DNA of 64,000 nt from Nocardia mikamii NBRC 108933 (GCF_001613505.1 NZ_BDCM01000017.1:124001-188000), one strand, 5' to 3'; shown: positions 7,725 through 17,044, numbered from the stretch's first letter. Made by a program: numbers and translations. The notes: generated from the sequence alone by a model not told the origin.

Positions 7725-9478
7725 CCGAACACGCGGGCCAGGGCGCCGAATCCGCGGAGGAGGTGGCCGCCCTGGCGGCGCGCCTCAACCGGCCGGTTTC
7801 CGACATCGTCGACGAGATCCGGTCCTACCACCGCGGCATGTGGGCCACCCACAACCAGACTGTGCTGCGGCAGTGGCATGCACTTGGGCGGTGGATGCTG
7901 CGCGGCTACGACCGGCTCGTCGACGAGGAGGAATTGGCGAAGCTGCACGCGCTCGACCGCGGGCATTCGCTGGTATTCCTCATCTCACATCGGTCCTATC
8001 TCGACGAGTGGGTATTTCCCACTGCGCTGGTGGAGCTCGGGGTGCGGGCGCCTTTCGGATTCGCGGGCGCCAACCTCGACTTCTTTCCGCTCGGGACCAT
8101 TGCCCGGCGAACCGGCATCGTCCACATCCGGCGCGCGACAAACGATGTCCCGGTATACAAACTCGCCCTGCGATCGTTCATCCGCACACTCGTCGCCGAC
8201 CGCTCCAACATGATCTGGTCCATCGAGGGCGGCCGTTCCCGGACCGGAAAGCTCCGCCCGCCACGCCTCGGCCTGTTGCGCTACGTCGCCGATGCCGTCG
8301 AGGAACAGGAGGGCTCGGACGTGCTGCTGGTGCCGGTCTCCATCCTCTATGACCAGCTTCCGACCCACGAGGTGGAGAAGATGACCGCGGAGGCGGGCGG
8401 GCAGAACAAAACGCCGGAGAACGTCCGCTGGCTCTTCGGCTACCTACGTGGCCTGCAGCGCCGGCTGGGCCGCGTGTATGTCGACTTCGGTGAGCCGATC
8501 GAGCTGCGGTCCCGGCTCAAGGAACTCAAGAGCGACGATGCCGCCGAGACCACCGCCATCGAACGCATCGCCGTGGAAGTGTCGCACCGGATCAACCGCG
8601 CCACACCGGTCGCTCCGACGGCGGTGGTCTGTATCGCGCTATTGGCCGCCGACCGGGCACTGACGCTCGACGAGGTGCTCGAGACGGTGGAACCACTCGC
8701 CGAGTACCTGCGCGCGCGGAATTGGCAGACGGCCGGCGCGGCGAATCTCACCGACCGGGCCACGGTCCGGCGTGCGCTGCAAGACCTCGAGAAAACCGGT
8801 GTGCTCAGCAGTTTCCGCGGTGATACCACCGTGTGGGGCATCCGTCCGAGCCAGCACCTGGTCGCCGCGGTCTACCGCAACAGCGCGATCCACGCCGTGA
8901 TCGAACGGGCGATTGTCGAAGTGGCCGTACAAGGTTCGTGCACGACGAACGGCGCAGCGACCGCGCTCGACGACGCACTGCGGCTGCGCGATCTACTCAA
9001 ATTCGAGTTCTTCTTCGCGGGCAGAACCGAATTCGTGGCGGCGCTGCAGTCCGAACTCGATCTGATCTCCGGTGGAAACACCGATTTGGCATCGATCGAC
9101 GCGGCCACCGCCGAACGATGCCTCGACCGCGTCGATCTGCTCGTGGCACCGCTGATGCTGCGGCCGTTCATCGACGCCTACGCGGTGGTCGCACACCAAC
9201 TCGCCGAACTCGGCGACTCGGCGGAGTTCGATGAGCCGTGGTTCATCGAACGGTGCCTCGCGGTCGCACACCAGTGGGCACTACAACGCCGCAATGCCGG
9301 CGCCGAATCCACCTCGGCCGAGATGTTTCACACCGCCCTGCGGCTCGCTCGCCGCCTGGGCCTGCTGGACGGTGAACAGCCGGGATCGGGGCAGCGCCGC
9401 GCGGAGTTCCGACGCGAGATCCGAGCGATCCAGGATCGAATCGAGCAGTTGTCGCGACGGTCGGTTGCCCGCCGCTAG
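7721..9478 (+). CDS. plsB: Glycerol-3-phosphate 1-O-acyltransferase (PlsB-like)
   Basis: The 585-aa acyltransferase catalyses the first step of glycerolipid synthesis, acyl-CoA plus glycerol-3-phosphate to lysophosphatidate. HRSYLDEW (HX4D motif I) is at residues 89-96, and the phosphate-binding motif EGGRSRTGKLRPP is near residue 168. The long C-terminal region is typical of PlsB rather than PlsC. It is shorter than the 789-aa PlsB2 of M. tuberculosis. GTG 7721 overlaps the upstream stop (GTGA), giving tight coupling with the HAD-PlsC fusion. A 32-base perfect palindrome follows as terminator. Confidence 0.9.
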   Translation: MTEHAGQGAESAEEVAALAARLNRPVSDIVDEIRSYHRGMWATHNQTVLRQWHALGRWMLRGYDRLVDEEELAKLHALDRGHSLVFLISHRSYLDEWVFPTALVELGVRAPFGFAGANLDFFPLGTIARRTGIVHIRRATNDVPVYKLALRSFIRTLVADRSNMIWSIEGGRSRTGKLRPPRLGLLRYVADAVEEQEGSDVLLVPVSILYDQLPTHEVEKMTAEAGGQNKTPENVRWLFGYLRGLQRRLGRVYVDFGEPIELRSRLKELKSDDAAETTAIERIAVEVSHRINRATPVAPTAVVCIALLAADRALTLDEVLETVEPLAEYLRARNWQTAGAANLTDRATVRRALQDLEKTGVLSSFRGDTTVWGIRPSQHLVAAVYRNSAIHAVIERAIVEVAVQGSCTTNGAATALDDALRLRDLLKFEFFFAGRTEFVAALQSELDLISGGNTDLASIDAATAERCLDRVDLLVAPLMLRPFIDAYAVVAHQLAELGDSAEFDEPWFIERCLAVAHQWALQRRNAGAESTSAEMFHTALRLARRLGLLDGEQPGSGQRRAEFRREIRAIQDRIEQLSRRSVARR

Positions 9479-9498
9479 TTCCGCGTCGCGCAACCGAA

Positions 9499-9530
9499 AG
9501 AGGCCGCCGGCATCGATGCCGGCGGCCTCT
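9499..9530. terminator. Perfect 32-base palindromic terminator
   Basis: The palindrome has arms AGAGGCCGCCGGCATC (9499-9514) and the complementary half up to 9530, with no unpaired centre. It lies 20 bases after the plsB stop and 69 bases before the stop of the convergent zinc-ribbon gene, so it can terminate both units. Confidence 0.75.
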
Positions 9531-9599
9531 CGCGGTTCGGATGATCGAACGTTCTCTCGACAGCACGGGTCCGATCTGTCGCTCGGTAGGGCGATCCGA

Positions 9600-9824
9600 T
9601 CAGCGGTTGACGCTGGTCATGGTGTTCATCTCGATCGCTCCCGTCCAGCCGCAGGGCAGCCCACAGCGCCCGAGGGGCTGGGTGTCGGACGAACCGTCGG
9701 TATAGGTGGTCACCACCACGGTTGCCTCGGCGCTGTAACCACACACCGGGCAGCGGCCGAAGTAATTGAGTACTTCGAAACTGCGCCGCCACAGCACGAC
9801 CTCACCGTTGCTTACCAGATCCAT
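9600..9824 (-). CDS. Small zinc-ribbon-like protein, 74 aa
   Basis: The small acidic protein has two cysteine pairs, CPVC at residues 25-28 and CGLPC at residues 54-58, spaced as in a treble-clef or zinc-ribbon fold. No catalytic signature is visible. It is the last gene of the P450/mce array, beginning 17 bases after the ferredoxin reductase stop. A metal-binding accessory or assembly role for the redox system is possible but unproven. ATG 9824 is the only sensible start, and its ribosome site is weak. Confidence 0.65.
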   Translation of the reverse strand: MDLVSNGEVVLWRRSFEVLNYFGRCPVCGYSAEATVVVTTYTDGSSDTQPLGRCGLPCGWTGAIEMNTMTSVNR

Positions 9825-9841
9825 GATGTCTGCCGTTTCAC

Positions 9842-11104
9842 TCAGTAGGTCACCGATCGCGTGGGCGAGCCGCCTCGCAGCAGGTCCCGAATCGGCACCT
9901 CCGCATCGGCCAGCAGATCGGGGTCCACGGGCACCCGCTCCGAGATCAGCTTCTTGCCGGCCATGAAGTCCTTCGGGCTGTTCGCCGTCTCCACCGCGCA
10001 CACCGTGCGATCGAGGCGCTGATGGAACAACGCAAACGATTCGGGCGACTCCCCCGCGCGCACGATGGTGCGGGTCCCCGCCTCCAGCAGACCGGCGATC
10101 TTTAACTTCAGATCGAACTGGTCCGACCAGAACCACGGTGTTTCGTGGACTCCCCCATCGGTCCCGCAGATCGCGGCGGCGGCGTGTTTGGCCTGTTCGA
10201 CCGCGCTGGGAATCGATTCCAAGCGATAGAGCCCGTCCAGTGCGTCGTGCGGGCGGCGGGTGACGTCCCCGATGGCCATGATTCCCGGCACATTCGTCCG
10301 TCCGGCGCGATCCACCAGGACGCCGCCGTCGCAGGCAACGCCACACTGCTGTGCCAGCTCCACATTGGGCACCGCGCCGACACCGACGAGCGCATGGTCA
10401 CAGGCGATCGCCGTACCATCGTGCGCCACAACGGTTGTGAGAGCGCCGTCCGTGGTCAGGAATTCCGCGACGTTGCAGTTCACGACCACGCGCGTGCCGC
10501 GTGCCGCGTGATACTCGGTCAGCCGGCGCGAGAGTTCGGCGCTGGCGACCCGCGCGAGGATGCGGTCCTCACGTTCGATCACCGTGACGTCGACACCCCT
10601 CGAGCGCGCCACCGCCGCAACTTCCATGCCGACGTAACCGCCACCGATCACGGCCAGCGTCGCCTCGGCGTCCAAGGCGGACCCCAATCGCTGCGCATCC
10701 GCGATCGTGCGCAACGTCGAAATGCCCGTGGCCTCGGCGCCGGGAACCGGGACCATGCGAGGCGTCGCCCCGGTCGCGATCACCAGCGTTGCGAAGTCGC
10801 GATGCTCAGCATTGTCCAAACTCACCCGTCGAGCAGCGACATCGACTGCGGTCGCCCGCACCCCGAGCAGCAGTTCGATGTCGTTGTCGGGGTAGAAGTC
10901 CGCGGGTTTGAGCAGTTGCACCATGGTGTCGTCGGTGAACTTCTTCGACAGCGGCGGCCGATGGTAGGGCGGATGCGACTCCTCCCCAATCAACGTGATC
11001 GGGCCCGCCCATTTCTGCTGGCGCAGCAGACCGGCGAGCGTCGCCCCGGCGTGCCCGGCGCCGATGATGACGACCGAATCGCTGGGGCCAGTGGTCGCGG
11101 TCAT
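9842..11104 (-). CDS. FAD-dependent ferredoxin reductase
   Basis: The 420-aa reductase resembles putidaredoxin/rubredoxin reductases. It has an N-terminal FAD motif VIIGAGHAGATLAG, an internal NADH-binding motif (VIGGGYVGMEVAAV) near residue 155 and the ATGATPR segment between them. It would pass electrons from NAD(P)H to the [2Fe-2S] ferredoxin encoded two genes upstream and so to the P450. Its start overlaps the stop of the membrane-protein gene by 4 bases. The C-terminal reductase dimer domain is present, so the protein looks intact. Confidence 0.92.
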   Translation of the reverse strand: MTATTGPSDSVVIIGAGHAGATLAGLLRQQKWAGPITLIGEESHPPYHRPPLSKKFTDDTMVQLLKPADFYPDNDIELLLGVRATAVDVAARRVSLDNAEHRDFATLVIATGATPRMVPVPGAEATGISTLRTIADAQRLGSALDAEATLAVIGGGYVGMEVAAVARSRGVDVTVIEREDRILARVASAELSRRLTEYHAARGTRVVVNCNVAEFLTTDGALTTVVAHDGTAIACDHALVGVGAVPNVELAQQCGVACDGGVLVDRAGRTNVPGIMAIGDVTRRPHDALDGLYRLESIPSAVEQAKHAAAAICGTDGGVHETPWFWSDQFDLKLKIAGLLEAGTRTIVRAGESPESFALFHQRLDRTVCAVETANSPKDFMAGKKLISERVPVDPDLLADAEVPIRDLLRGGSPTRSVTY

Positions 11105-11526
11105 TCGCTGCTCACCGCCACTCGAGCAGCGTCCTCACTCCCGGCACCGCCGCGGCGAGCCAGAAAGCGTTCGCGCGCAACGAGATACACCGGGAAAGCC
11201 ATGGAGACCCCGATGTAGGACAGCACGATGAAGAACACACCCCATTTGCGGCCCATTCCGATGCGCGCGCTGTCGGTCACCACCCACACCATGAATACCG
11301 CCCAGGCGATCAGCATGTCGATACTCAGGAATGCGGCCGTGCCGCCCGCGTCGATCGCGTCGCCGAAGAAGGCGATCGGGTTGAGGATGTTCCCGCCGTC
11401 TCGCATCCAATCGAATGCGTGCGGCCAGGTCAGCAATAGCGCGACAATGCCGGCGACGATGTAGAGAGCATGCCGGATATCGGTCCACCGGTCATTCGGG
11501 CTCGAGTGCGCAGCCACCACGATCAC
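11101..11526 (-). CDS. DUF2834-like integral membrane protein
   Basis: The 141-aa protein has three to four hydrophobic segments, at about residues 20-37, 60-85 and 95-115, and a basic C-terminal tail (ARERFLARR). The layout fits the DUF2834 family, whose function is unknown. It sits between ferredoxin and reductase with 4-base overlaps on both sides, so it is surely co-translated with the P450 redox chain. It might anchor the redox partners or help move the hydrophobic substrate; both are guesses. Confidence 0.75.
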   Translation of the reverse strand: MIVVAAHSSPNDRWTDIRHALYIVAGIVALLLTWPHAFDWMRDGGNILNPIAFFGDAIDAGGTAAFLSIDMLIAWAVFMVWVVTDSARIGMGRKWGVFFIVLSYIGVSMAFPVYLVARERFLARRGGAGSEDAARVAVSSE

Positions 11527-11840
11527 CGGCTGTCGGCTACGCGAACGTGGATTTCACGGTCGGTATCGGAGACGATCAGCTGGCACGACAGCCGGGACTC
11601 CGGTGTCGCACCATCGAGATAGTCGATGAGTTCGGATTCCTCGTCGCTCGGCTCCGCGAACAGATCCTGATACTCGGGGGCGAGAAACACATGGCAGGTA
11701 GCGCACGCGCAGCTGCCTCCGCACTCGGCGACGATTCCGGGCAGATTGTTGTTGACCGACCCACTCATGATGCTCTGCCCCGCATCGACGTCGACCTGGG
11801 AGGTCGTGCCGTCCGGTAGGTGGTACACGACTTTCGCCAT
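11523..11840 (-). CDS. [2Fe-2S] ferredoxin, putidaredoxin/terpredoxin type
   Basis: The 105-aa ferredoxin has cluster ligands in the pattern C-x5-C-x2-C at residues 40, 46 and 49, plus a C-terminal Cys in SRLSCQL. This is the adrenodoxin/putidaredoxin arrangement. It would shuttle electrons from the reductase to the P450. ATG 11840 gives the standard MAKVVYHLPDG start; a GTG four codons upstream is also possible. The stop overlaps the DUF2834-like start by 4 bases. Confidence 0.93.
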   Translation of the reverse strand: MAKVVYHLPDGTTSQVDVDAGQSIMSGSVNNNLPGIVAECGGSCACATCHVFLAPEYQDLFAEPSDEESELIDYLDGATPESRLSCQLIVSDTDREIHVRVADSR

Positions 11841-11915
11841 GCGCTGCTGCACTTTCTATTCGATGAAATCATCGGTGCGCCGGGAACTTCGCGCTCCCGG
11901 CGCACCGCGACGAGG

Positions 11916-13235
11916 TCAGGAGAAGGTCAGTCGGACCGGCAGGTGGCGCAGTCCGCCGACGAAGTTGGTCTGGATCATCTTCGGCGTGCCGGTTACCTCG
12001 ACCTTCGCGAGCCGCGGCAGCAGCTCTTCGAGCATCACCTTCAGCTCGAGCTTCGCCAGATGCTGGCCGATGCACATGTGCGGGCCGTAGCCGAAGGCGA
12101 TGTGCTTGTTCGGGCGCCGGTCGATATCGAAGGTGTCGGGATTGTCGAACACCTCGGCATCGCGGTTTCCGGACTGGAACAGCAGCACCAGCCGATCACC
12201 GGCCTTGATCTTTTGACCGCGCAGCTCGTAGTCCGACAGCGCCATCCGGGTGAATTGCTTCACCGGCGACACGATCCGCAGCGATTCGTTGACCAGGTGC
12301 GGAATCAGACTCGGGTCGTTCCTGACCCGGTCGAGGATGTCCGGACGAGCGGCCAGGTTGTGCAGGCATCCGGCCAAGGTGCTCGCCGTGGTGTCATGGC
12401 CGGCTGTCGCGATCGCCATGAACCAGCCGTAGGCGAAGGACTTCGGGAAGTACTCCCCCGTCTCGTCCTTGGCGACGGCGATCAGGGTGGCCAGATCATC
12501 GCGCGGATTCACCCGGCGGTCTTCGACGAGGACATCGAAGTAGGCGTAGAAATCCTTGATCGCTGCCGCGAACTGCTGCGCCGCGGCATCCGGTGACAGC
12601 GCTTCGACATCGTCGCGGATCGCGTCCGGATCGGCGACCCCGAAGAAGTCCTGGGTCAGGGCGAACATCAGCGGTTCGTCGGCCTGCGGCACACCGAACA
12701 GAGTCATGATGACGCGAAGCGGGAAGAAGACACTGAATTCCTGCACCGCGTCCAGCTCCGGCGATCCGGAGGTCAGCCGCTGCACCGATTCCCTTGCGAT
12801 GGCGCGGATCTGGTCCTCCCACTTCTTCAGATTGGCGGGACGGAACCAGTCGAAGGCGACATCCTTGATGACCGTGTGCTCCGGCGGGTCCAGGTAGGGC
12901 AGGGCGTCGAGAATCCGCAGACTCCCACCCAGGAGCTGCTTAGTGAATTCGTCACCGGCCTGATTCGCCAGCAGCGGGTTGTGCGTGCCCTTGTCCGGAC
13001 CGCCGCCGGCGCTGAAGATCTCCGGCTGCCGCTCGATTTCCATGAGGTCGGCATGTTTGGTGACGAGCCAGAGCGGGTCGTAGCCCTCCACCCGCACCTG
13101 GGCGAGCGGCTGATTTTCGCGCAGCCAGCGGTAGGCCTCGAATACCTTCGCGTCGTCGGCGTGTCCTTCGGGCAGGACGACGGTGCGTGCGATGTCGTCG
13201 GGAACGGTCCCGGTGTCGGATTCGACCGTGGTCAT
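11916..13235 (-). CDS. Cytochrome P450
   Basis: The 439-aa soluble bacterial class I P450 has the I-helix oxygen-binding motif AGHDTTAS, the K-helix ESLR, and the haem loop FGYGPHMCIG with the thiolate Cys. The C-terminus (NFVGGLRHLPVRL) is reminiscent of the CYP108/CYP111 terpene hydroxylases, but the family was not computed. ATG 13235 is preceded by AGAGAGG. Ferredoxin and reductase follow, giving a full electron chain. ADH, ALDH and the Mce importer upstream suggest hydroxylation of an imported hydrophobic substrate that is then oxidised to an acid. The 138-base gap to mceG may hold a secondary promoter. Confidence 0.93.
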   Translation of the reverse strand: MTTVESDTGTVPDDIARTVVLPEGHADDAKVFEAYRWLRENQPLAQVRVEGYDPLWLVTKHADLMEIERQPEIFSAGGGPDKGTHNPLLANQAGDEFTKQLLGGSLRILDALPYLDPPEHTVIKDVAFDWFRPANLKKWEDQIRAIARESVQRLTSGSPELDAVQEFSVFFPLRVIMTLFGVPQADEPLMFALTQDFFGVADPDAIRDDVEALSPDAAAQQFAAAIKDFYAYFDVLVEDRRVNPRDDLATLIAVAKDETGEYFPKSFAYGWFMAIATAGHDTTASTLAGCLHNLAARPDILDRVRNDPSLIPHLVNESLRIVSPVKQFTRMALSDYELRGQKIKAGDRLVLLFQSGNRDAEVFDNPDTFDIDRRPNKHIAFGYGPHMCIGQHLAKLELKVMLEELLPRLAKVEVTGTPKMIQTNFVGGLRHLPVRLTFS

Positions 13236-13373
13236 GGTCAACCTCTCTCGGTTGTCTACGCGCGTTCTCGATGCCCTACGGCGAACGCCCGTGCGATCGT
13301 CATTCGTTGTACTGCAGTGTGATTCGAGTCTCAGCGATAGCACCCGGTGCGCGCCTCACCACATCGGGGGGTT

Positions 13374-14381
13374 TTACCCCCACCTGGGAGGGACGTACTC
13401 CTCCTCGGTCATGGACTCCAGAATCACGCTCTGCGCGGCCGGCGGCAGGGACGGCAGAATTTCCCGCACCCGGTCCTGCCTTCGCAATTCCCCTTGCCGC
13501 GGCGGCATTCCCGGTGTGGGACGCATTTGCGGCACCACCCCGGCGATCACCTCGACTCCGCCCGCGTGGTGGCCTGCTTCTACCAGCGCCCGCTCATGAG
13601 CCATCTGTGCTTCGTCTTTTTCTTCCGACATGCCGATCGGCCCGATCATGGTGCCGTTGAGGAATTGCTCGACCACCGGCTCGTCACTGGTCAGCAGCAC
13701 CTCGCGTGGTCCGAACATCACCAGTTCACGGCGGAACAGCATGCCGATGTTGTCCGGCACGGTGCGCGCCAGGTTGATGTTGTGCGAAACGATCAGGATG
13801 GTGGCGTCGATCTGTGCGTTGATATCCATCAGCAGCTGACTGATGTAGGTGGTACGCACCGGATCCAGACCGGAGTCGGGTTCGTCGACGAGGATGATCT
13901 GCGGATCCAGCACCAGCGCACGAGCCAGCCCCGCGCGCTTGCGCATACCACCGGATATCTCGCCCGGAAGTTTCGTCTCGGCGCCGGTGAGGCCGACGAG
14001 CTCCATCTTCTCCATCACGATGTCGCGAATCTCGGACTCGCTCTTCTTCGTATGCTCACGTAGCGGGAAGGCGGTGTTGTCGTAGAGATCCATGGATCCG
14101 AACAGCGCACCGTCCTGGAACAGGACGCCGAACATTTTCCGGATCTCATAGAGTTCTTTGTTCGAACAGCGCAGAATATCCGTCCCGTCGATGACGATCG
14201 AACCCTCTTCGGGGCGCAGCAATCCGATCAACGACTTCAGGAATACCGATTTCCCGGTGCCCGACGGCCCCAACAGCACACTGATTTCACCGCGGGGCAG
14301 TGTCAGCGACACATCCCGCCAGATCGTCTGCGATCCGAACGACTTCGTCAGCCCCTGCACCGCGACTTCGACGCCACTCAT
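13374..14381 (-). CDS. MceG/Mkl-type ABC transporter ATPase
   Basis: The 335-aa ATPase energises Mce lipid import (MlaF/Mkl/MceG family). Walker A is GPSGTGKS near residue 40, the signature is SGGMRKRAGLARAL, and Walker B is ILVDEPDSGLDP with the SGLDP form typical of Mla/Mce ATPases. A long C-terminal extension after about residue 250 is also seen in MceG. In M. tuberculosis mceG (Rv0655) is unlinked to the mce operons; here it follows the Mce-associated genes directly after a 40-base gap. The YrbE permeases upstream are its expected partners. Confidence 0.92.
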   Translation of the reverse strand: MSGVEVAVQGLTKSFGSQTIWRDVSLTLPRGEISVLLGPSGTGKSVFLKSLIGLLRPEEGSIVIDGTDILRCSNKELYEIRKMFGVLFQDGALFGSMDLYDNTAFPLREHTKKSESEIRDIVMEKMELVGLTGAETKLPGEISGGMRKRAGLARALVLDPQIILVDEPDSGLDPVRTTYISQLLMDINAQIDATILIVSHNINLARTVPDNIGMLFRRELVMFGPREVLLTSDEPVVEQFLNGTMIGPIGMSEEKDEAQMAHERALVEAGHHAGGVEVIAGVVPQMRPTPGMPPRQGELRRQDRVREILPSLPPAAQSVILESMTEEEYVPPRWG

Positions 14382-14421
14382 ATTCTCTCCAGTTGTTCGA
14401 TGACGTGATTCGATTGGCGGG

Positions 14422-14970
14422 TCACACCGGCTGCAGTTCGGAGATCAGCCATTGATCGCCGATGTGATTCAGCCGGATACGCACGCGACTGGCATCCAGG
14501 CGCGGCTGTGGGGATTCCTTGCTGCTGGTGGTCTGGTCGATGAACATCAGCACGGTGGCCGAATCCGAGGTCGCGTCCACCACCGACTTGCCGGCCACCG
14601 ACGCCTTGGTCACCGTCTGATGCTCCATGGCCGCCGGGATGATCGTGTCCTTCACCAGAGATTGGAACCGATTCTTGAAATCGCCGGTGAGCAGATTCGC
14701 CGCGTCGTCGAGATCTTGTTCGGCCGAATCCGCCCGATAGGACAAGAGTTTCGGAACGCTGGTATCGGCGGTCGCCAGCGCGCTGGTTCGGGCGGTGTTC
14801 ACCGAGTCGTTGTGCTGAATGCGAATTCCCATGACCGTGACCGCGGCTATGAGGGCGATCAGCCACATCGCCAGCGGGACCAGAACAAGCGTTTTCCGCC
14901 GACGCGACCAGCCTTCGATCCGAGCTGCGGTCCACAGCGGCACTCGGCGGACGATTTTCGCGATTGTCAT
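14422..14970 (-). CDS. Mce-associated membrane protein (second Mas)
   Basis: The 182-aa protein has a basic N-terminus (KIVRRVPLWTAARIEGWSRRRK), one transmembrane helix at about residues 28-50 and an extracytoplasmic NTF2-like domain typical of Mce-associated (Mas/Mam) proteins. ATG 14970 overlaps the upstream Mas stop by 4 bases. In other mce systems such proteins are accessory factors of the importer, and some stabilise the complex. It ends 40 bases before mceG. Confidence 0.8.
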   Translation of the reverse strand: MTIAKIVRRVPLWTAARIEGWSRRRKTLVLVPLAMWLIALIAAVTVMGIRIQHNDSVNTARTSALATADTSVPKLLSYRADSAEQDLDDAANLLTGDFKNRFQSLVKDTIIPAAMEHQTVTKASVAGKSVVDATSDSATVLMFIDQTTSSKESPQPRLDASRVRIRLNHIGDQWLISELQPV

Positions 14971-15596
14971 GATACGAACTCCACATCCGAGATCAGCCAT
15001 GTCCCGCCGAGGTGCTGCAGACTGACCTTCATCCGGTACAACCGCTGCTGACCATTCGGCGCGTCACTGTTCTTGACCGTCGAGGTCGACGCCACCAGCA
15101 CCTGAGCCTGGTTGGGGTCGGCGCTGATCAGTCCGGCTTCGGTGACCTGCCCGGTCGACTCGACGGCTCCCTTCGCCACGACCTGACGGAACGAATCCGC
15201 CTGGTGGGAAAATTGATCGCGAAAGGAACCGGTTGTTTCCGACATGATCCGTTTCATATCGCCATCCAGCGATCCCTGACTCAATGTGGTCAGATCGACC
15301 ACCATCCGCCGCGCCGCCGACACCACCGCGGCATCCCTGTCCTTGGCGGCATCGTCAGCGCGCAGATGCAGCTGCATGAAGGTGGCGACGACCGACCCGG
15401 CGATGATCGCCACGACGAGCAGCGCCACGCCGATCGCCGTAAAGGGAAGTCTCCGAGCGGTTCTCACTTCGGCGGACACTTCGGTGGTTTCCTCGGCCAC
15501 GGCGACAGACGACGAATCGGCGCTCGGCTCGGTGTCCTCCGTCGCGGGATCGTCACTTCTCAGTTTCGTGTCGGCTTGATCAGTAGCTGTTGCCAC
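14967..15596 (-). CDS. Mce-associated membrane protein (first Mas)
   Basis: The 209-aa protein has an acidic, Ser/Thr-rich cytoplasmic leader of about 60 residues, one transmembrane helix (FTAIGVALLVVAIIAGSVVA) and an extracytoplasmic domain similar to the following Mas protein. The GTG start at 15596 is chosen because AAGGAGG lies 7 bases upstream inside the end of mceF; the gene then overlaps mceF by 37 bases. The two Mas genes look like a tandem duplication that has diverged. Confidence 0.8.
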   Translation of the reverse strand: MATATDQADTKLRSDDPATEDTEPSADSSSVAVAEETTEVSAEVRTARRLPFTAIGVALLVVAIIAGSVVATFMQLHLRADDAAKDRDAAVVSAARRMVVDLTTLSQGSLDGDMKRIMSETTGSFRDQFSHQADSFRQVVAKGAVESTGQVTEAGLISADPNQAQVLVASTSTVKNSDAPNGQQRLYRMKVSLQHLGGTWLISDVEFVS

Positions 15597-17044
15597 GTCA
15601 TCGCCTCCTTCTGTGTGGTGTCGAACGAAGAGACCGTGTATGCCTTTCCGTCGGGTGCGGTGAAGCGTCCGGTCACCGGGTCGTAAGGAACGGCGGCGGG
15701 CGCATCGGTGGGTTGAGCGATCGGTGCGGCGGGCGGAGCGGGTTCGGCCGGTCCGGCCGGCGATGGGACAGCGGTCGGCGTCGGCGGCGGCGGGCCTGCC
15801 GGGGCGGAGGCCGGGGCACCGCCCGGGTGGGACAGCATCCCGGGCCAGGTCGAAGGTGCGCCGCCGGGACAGTCGGCCTGATATGTGGTGCGCACAGCGG
15901 GATTCGAGACGCACGGCATGTTGCGGGAGCCGCGCACCGCCTGGGGATCGTTGTGCGGCAGCATGCAGGTCGCATCCGGATTCGCCGGTGCCGGGCTGGT
16001 GTCCGACGGGTCGCGTCGCTGGGTGCTCTCGTAGCCCTGGGTGCAGGTCACCGGCCCGAACGTGTTCAGCAACTTGACGTCCAGGGGTGCCTGAGCGCTC
16101 AACTGATCGCCGTCCCGCTGCAGACCCTGATGCTGCACGCTGTAGTTGAACGACGCGGTGATCGCTGGGTAGACAACGAGGATCTGTCGCAGCCCCGGGA
16201 CGTTGACCCGAAGCACCTGACCAACCGTCTGCAGATTCGCCAGCAGATTCGGCAGCGGCGCGGTCAAGTCGGTCAGCGCCGAACCGACGGTGTCCGCGAA
16301 CCCCTTGCCCTGGTCGAGAACCGTGCGCACATTCGGGTCGTCACCGGCCAGTTGCGCCGTGAACGAGGCCAGGTCGTGCACCGAGGATGTCAGATCCGAG
16401 GACACCGCGTTACCGGCGTCGAGCAGCGGTTCCGCATCCTGGATCAACCTCTTGGTCGGATCCCAATTCTTTTGTGCCAGAGCGATGATCGAATCGGCGG
16501 AGTCGATCAGTCGTCCGGCCGGTGACCCTTGCGCGTCGAGAGCTCGCGAGCCTTCGGCCAGGGTCTGGCGCAGATCCTCGGGCGGCACGACCTGCAGGAG
16601 CCGGTCCACATGATCGAGCAGGGTCGCCGCGGACGTCGGAATCGTGGTGTGCTCCAAGGGAATAACGCTGCCGTCGTGCAGGTACGGGCCGCGGTCGGCG
16701 GTCGGCGTCAGGTCGACGTATTGCTCACCGACCGCGGACACGCTCTTGATCGCGGCCGGGGTGTCGGCCGGGATCCGCTTGTTCGACTTCAGCTGCAGTT
16801 GCACCGCGATCCCGTTGTCGCTCAACGAGATCGATCGCACGACTCCTACATCGGAACCGCGATAGGTGACCAGAGCGTTGTCGTAGAGACCGGCGCCGTC
16901 GGCGAAATGCGCCGTGACGGTGTAGGTGCCGATCCGGGTGGCGTTCTGGATTCCGCAGTAGTTGATTCCCACGAAGACCAAGCTCACCGCCGCGACGACG
17001 GCGAACACCGTCAATTGCAGTTTGACCAGGCGTGTCTTGTGCAT
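15560..17044 (-). CDS. mceF: MceF family protein (MlaD domain)
   Basis: The 494-aa protein has an N-terminal transmembrane anchor (about residues 8-30), an MlaD/MCE domain (about 40-120), a long helical MCE region and a Pro/Ala-rich C-terminus (about 410-460). It would contribute to the hexameric MCE needle that carries lipids across the envelope. ATG 17044 shares one base with the mceE stop (TGATG). The Pro-rich tail is typical of MceF/MceC-type proteins. It is the last of six mce genes. Confidence 0.9.
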   Translation of the reverse strand: MHKTRLVKLQLTVFAVVAAVSLVFVGINYCGIQNATRIGTYTVTAHFADGAGLYDNALVTYRGSDVGVVRSISLSDNGIAVQLQLKSNKRIPADTPAAIKSVSAVGEQYVDLTPTADRGPYLHDGSVIPLEHTTIPTSAATLLDHVDRLLQVVPPEDLRQTLAEGSRALDAQGSPAGRLIDSADSIIALAQKNWDPTKRLIQDAEPLLDAGNAVSSDLTSSVHDLASFTAQLAGDDPNVRTVLDQGKGFADTVGSALTDLTAPLPNLLANLQTVGQVLRVNVPGLRQILVVYPAITASFNYSVQHQGLQRDGDQLSAQAPLDVKLLNTFGPVTCTQGYESTQRRDPSDTSPAPANPDATCMLPHNDPQAVRGSRNMPCVSNPAVRTTYQADCPGGAPSTWPGMLSHPGGAPASAPAGPPPPTPTAVPSPAGPAEPAPPAAPIAQPTDAPAAVPYDPVTGRFTAPDGKAYTVSSFDTTQKEAMTWQQLLIKPTRN

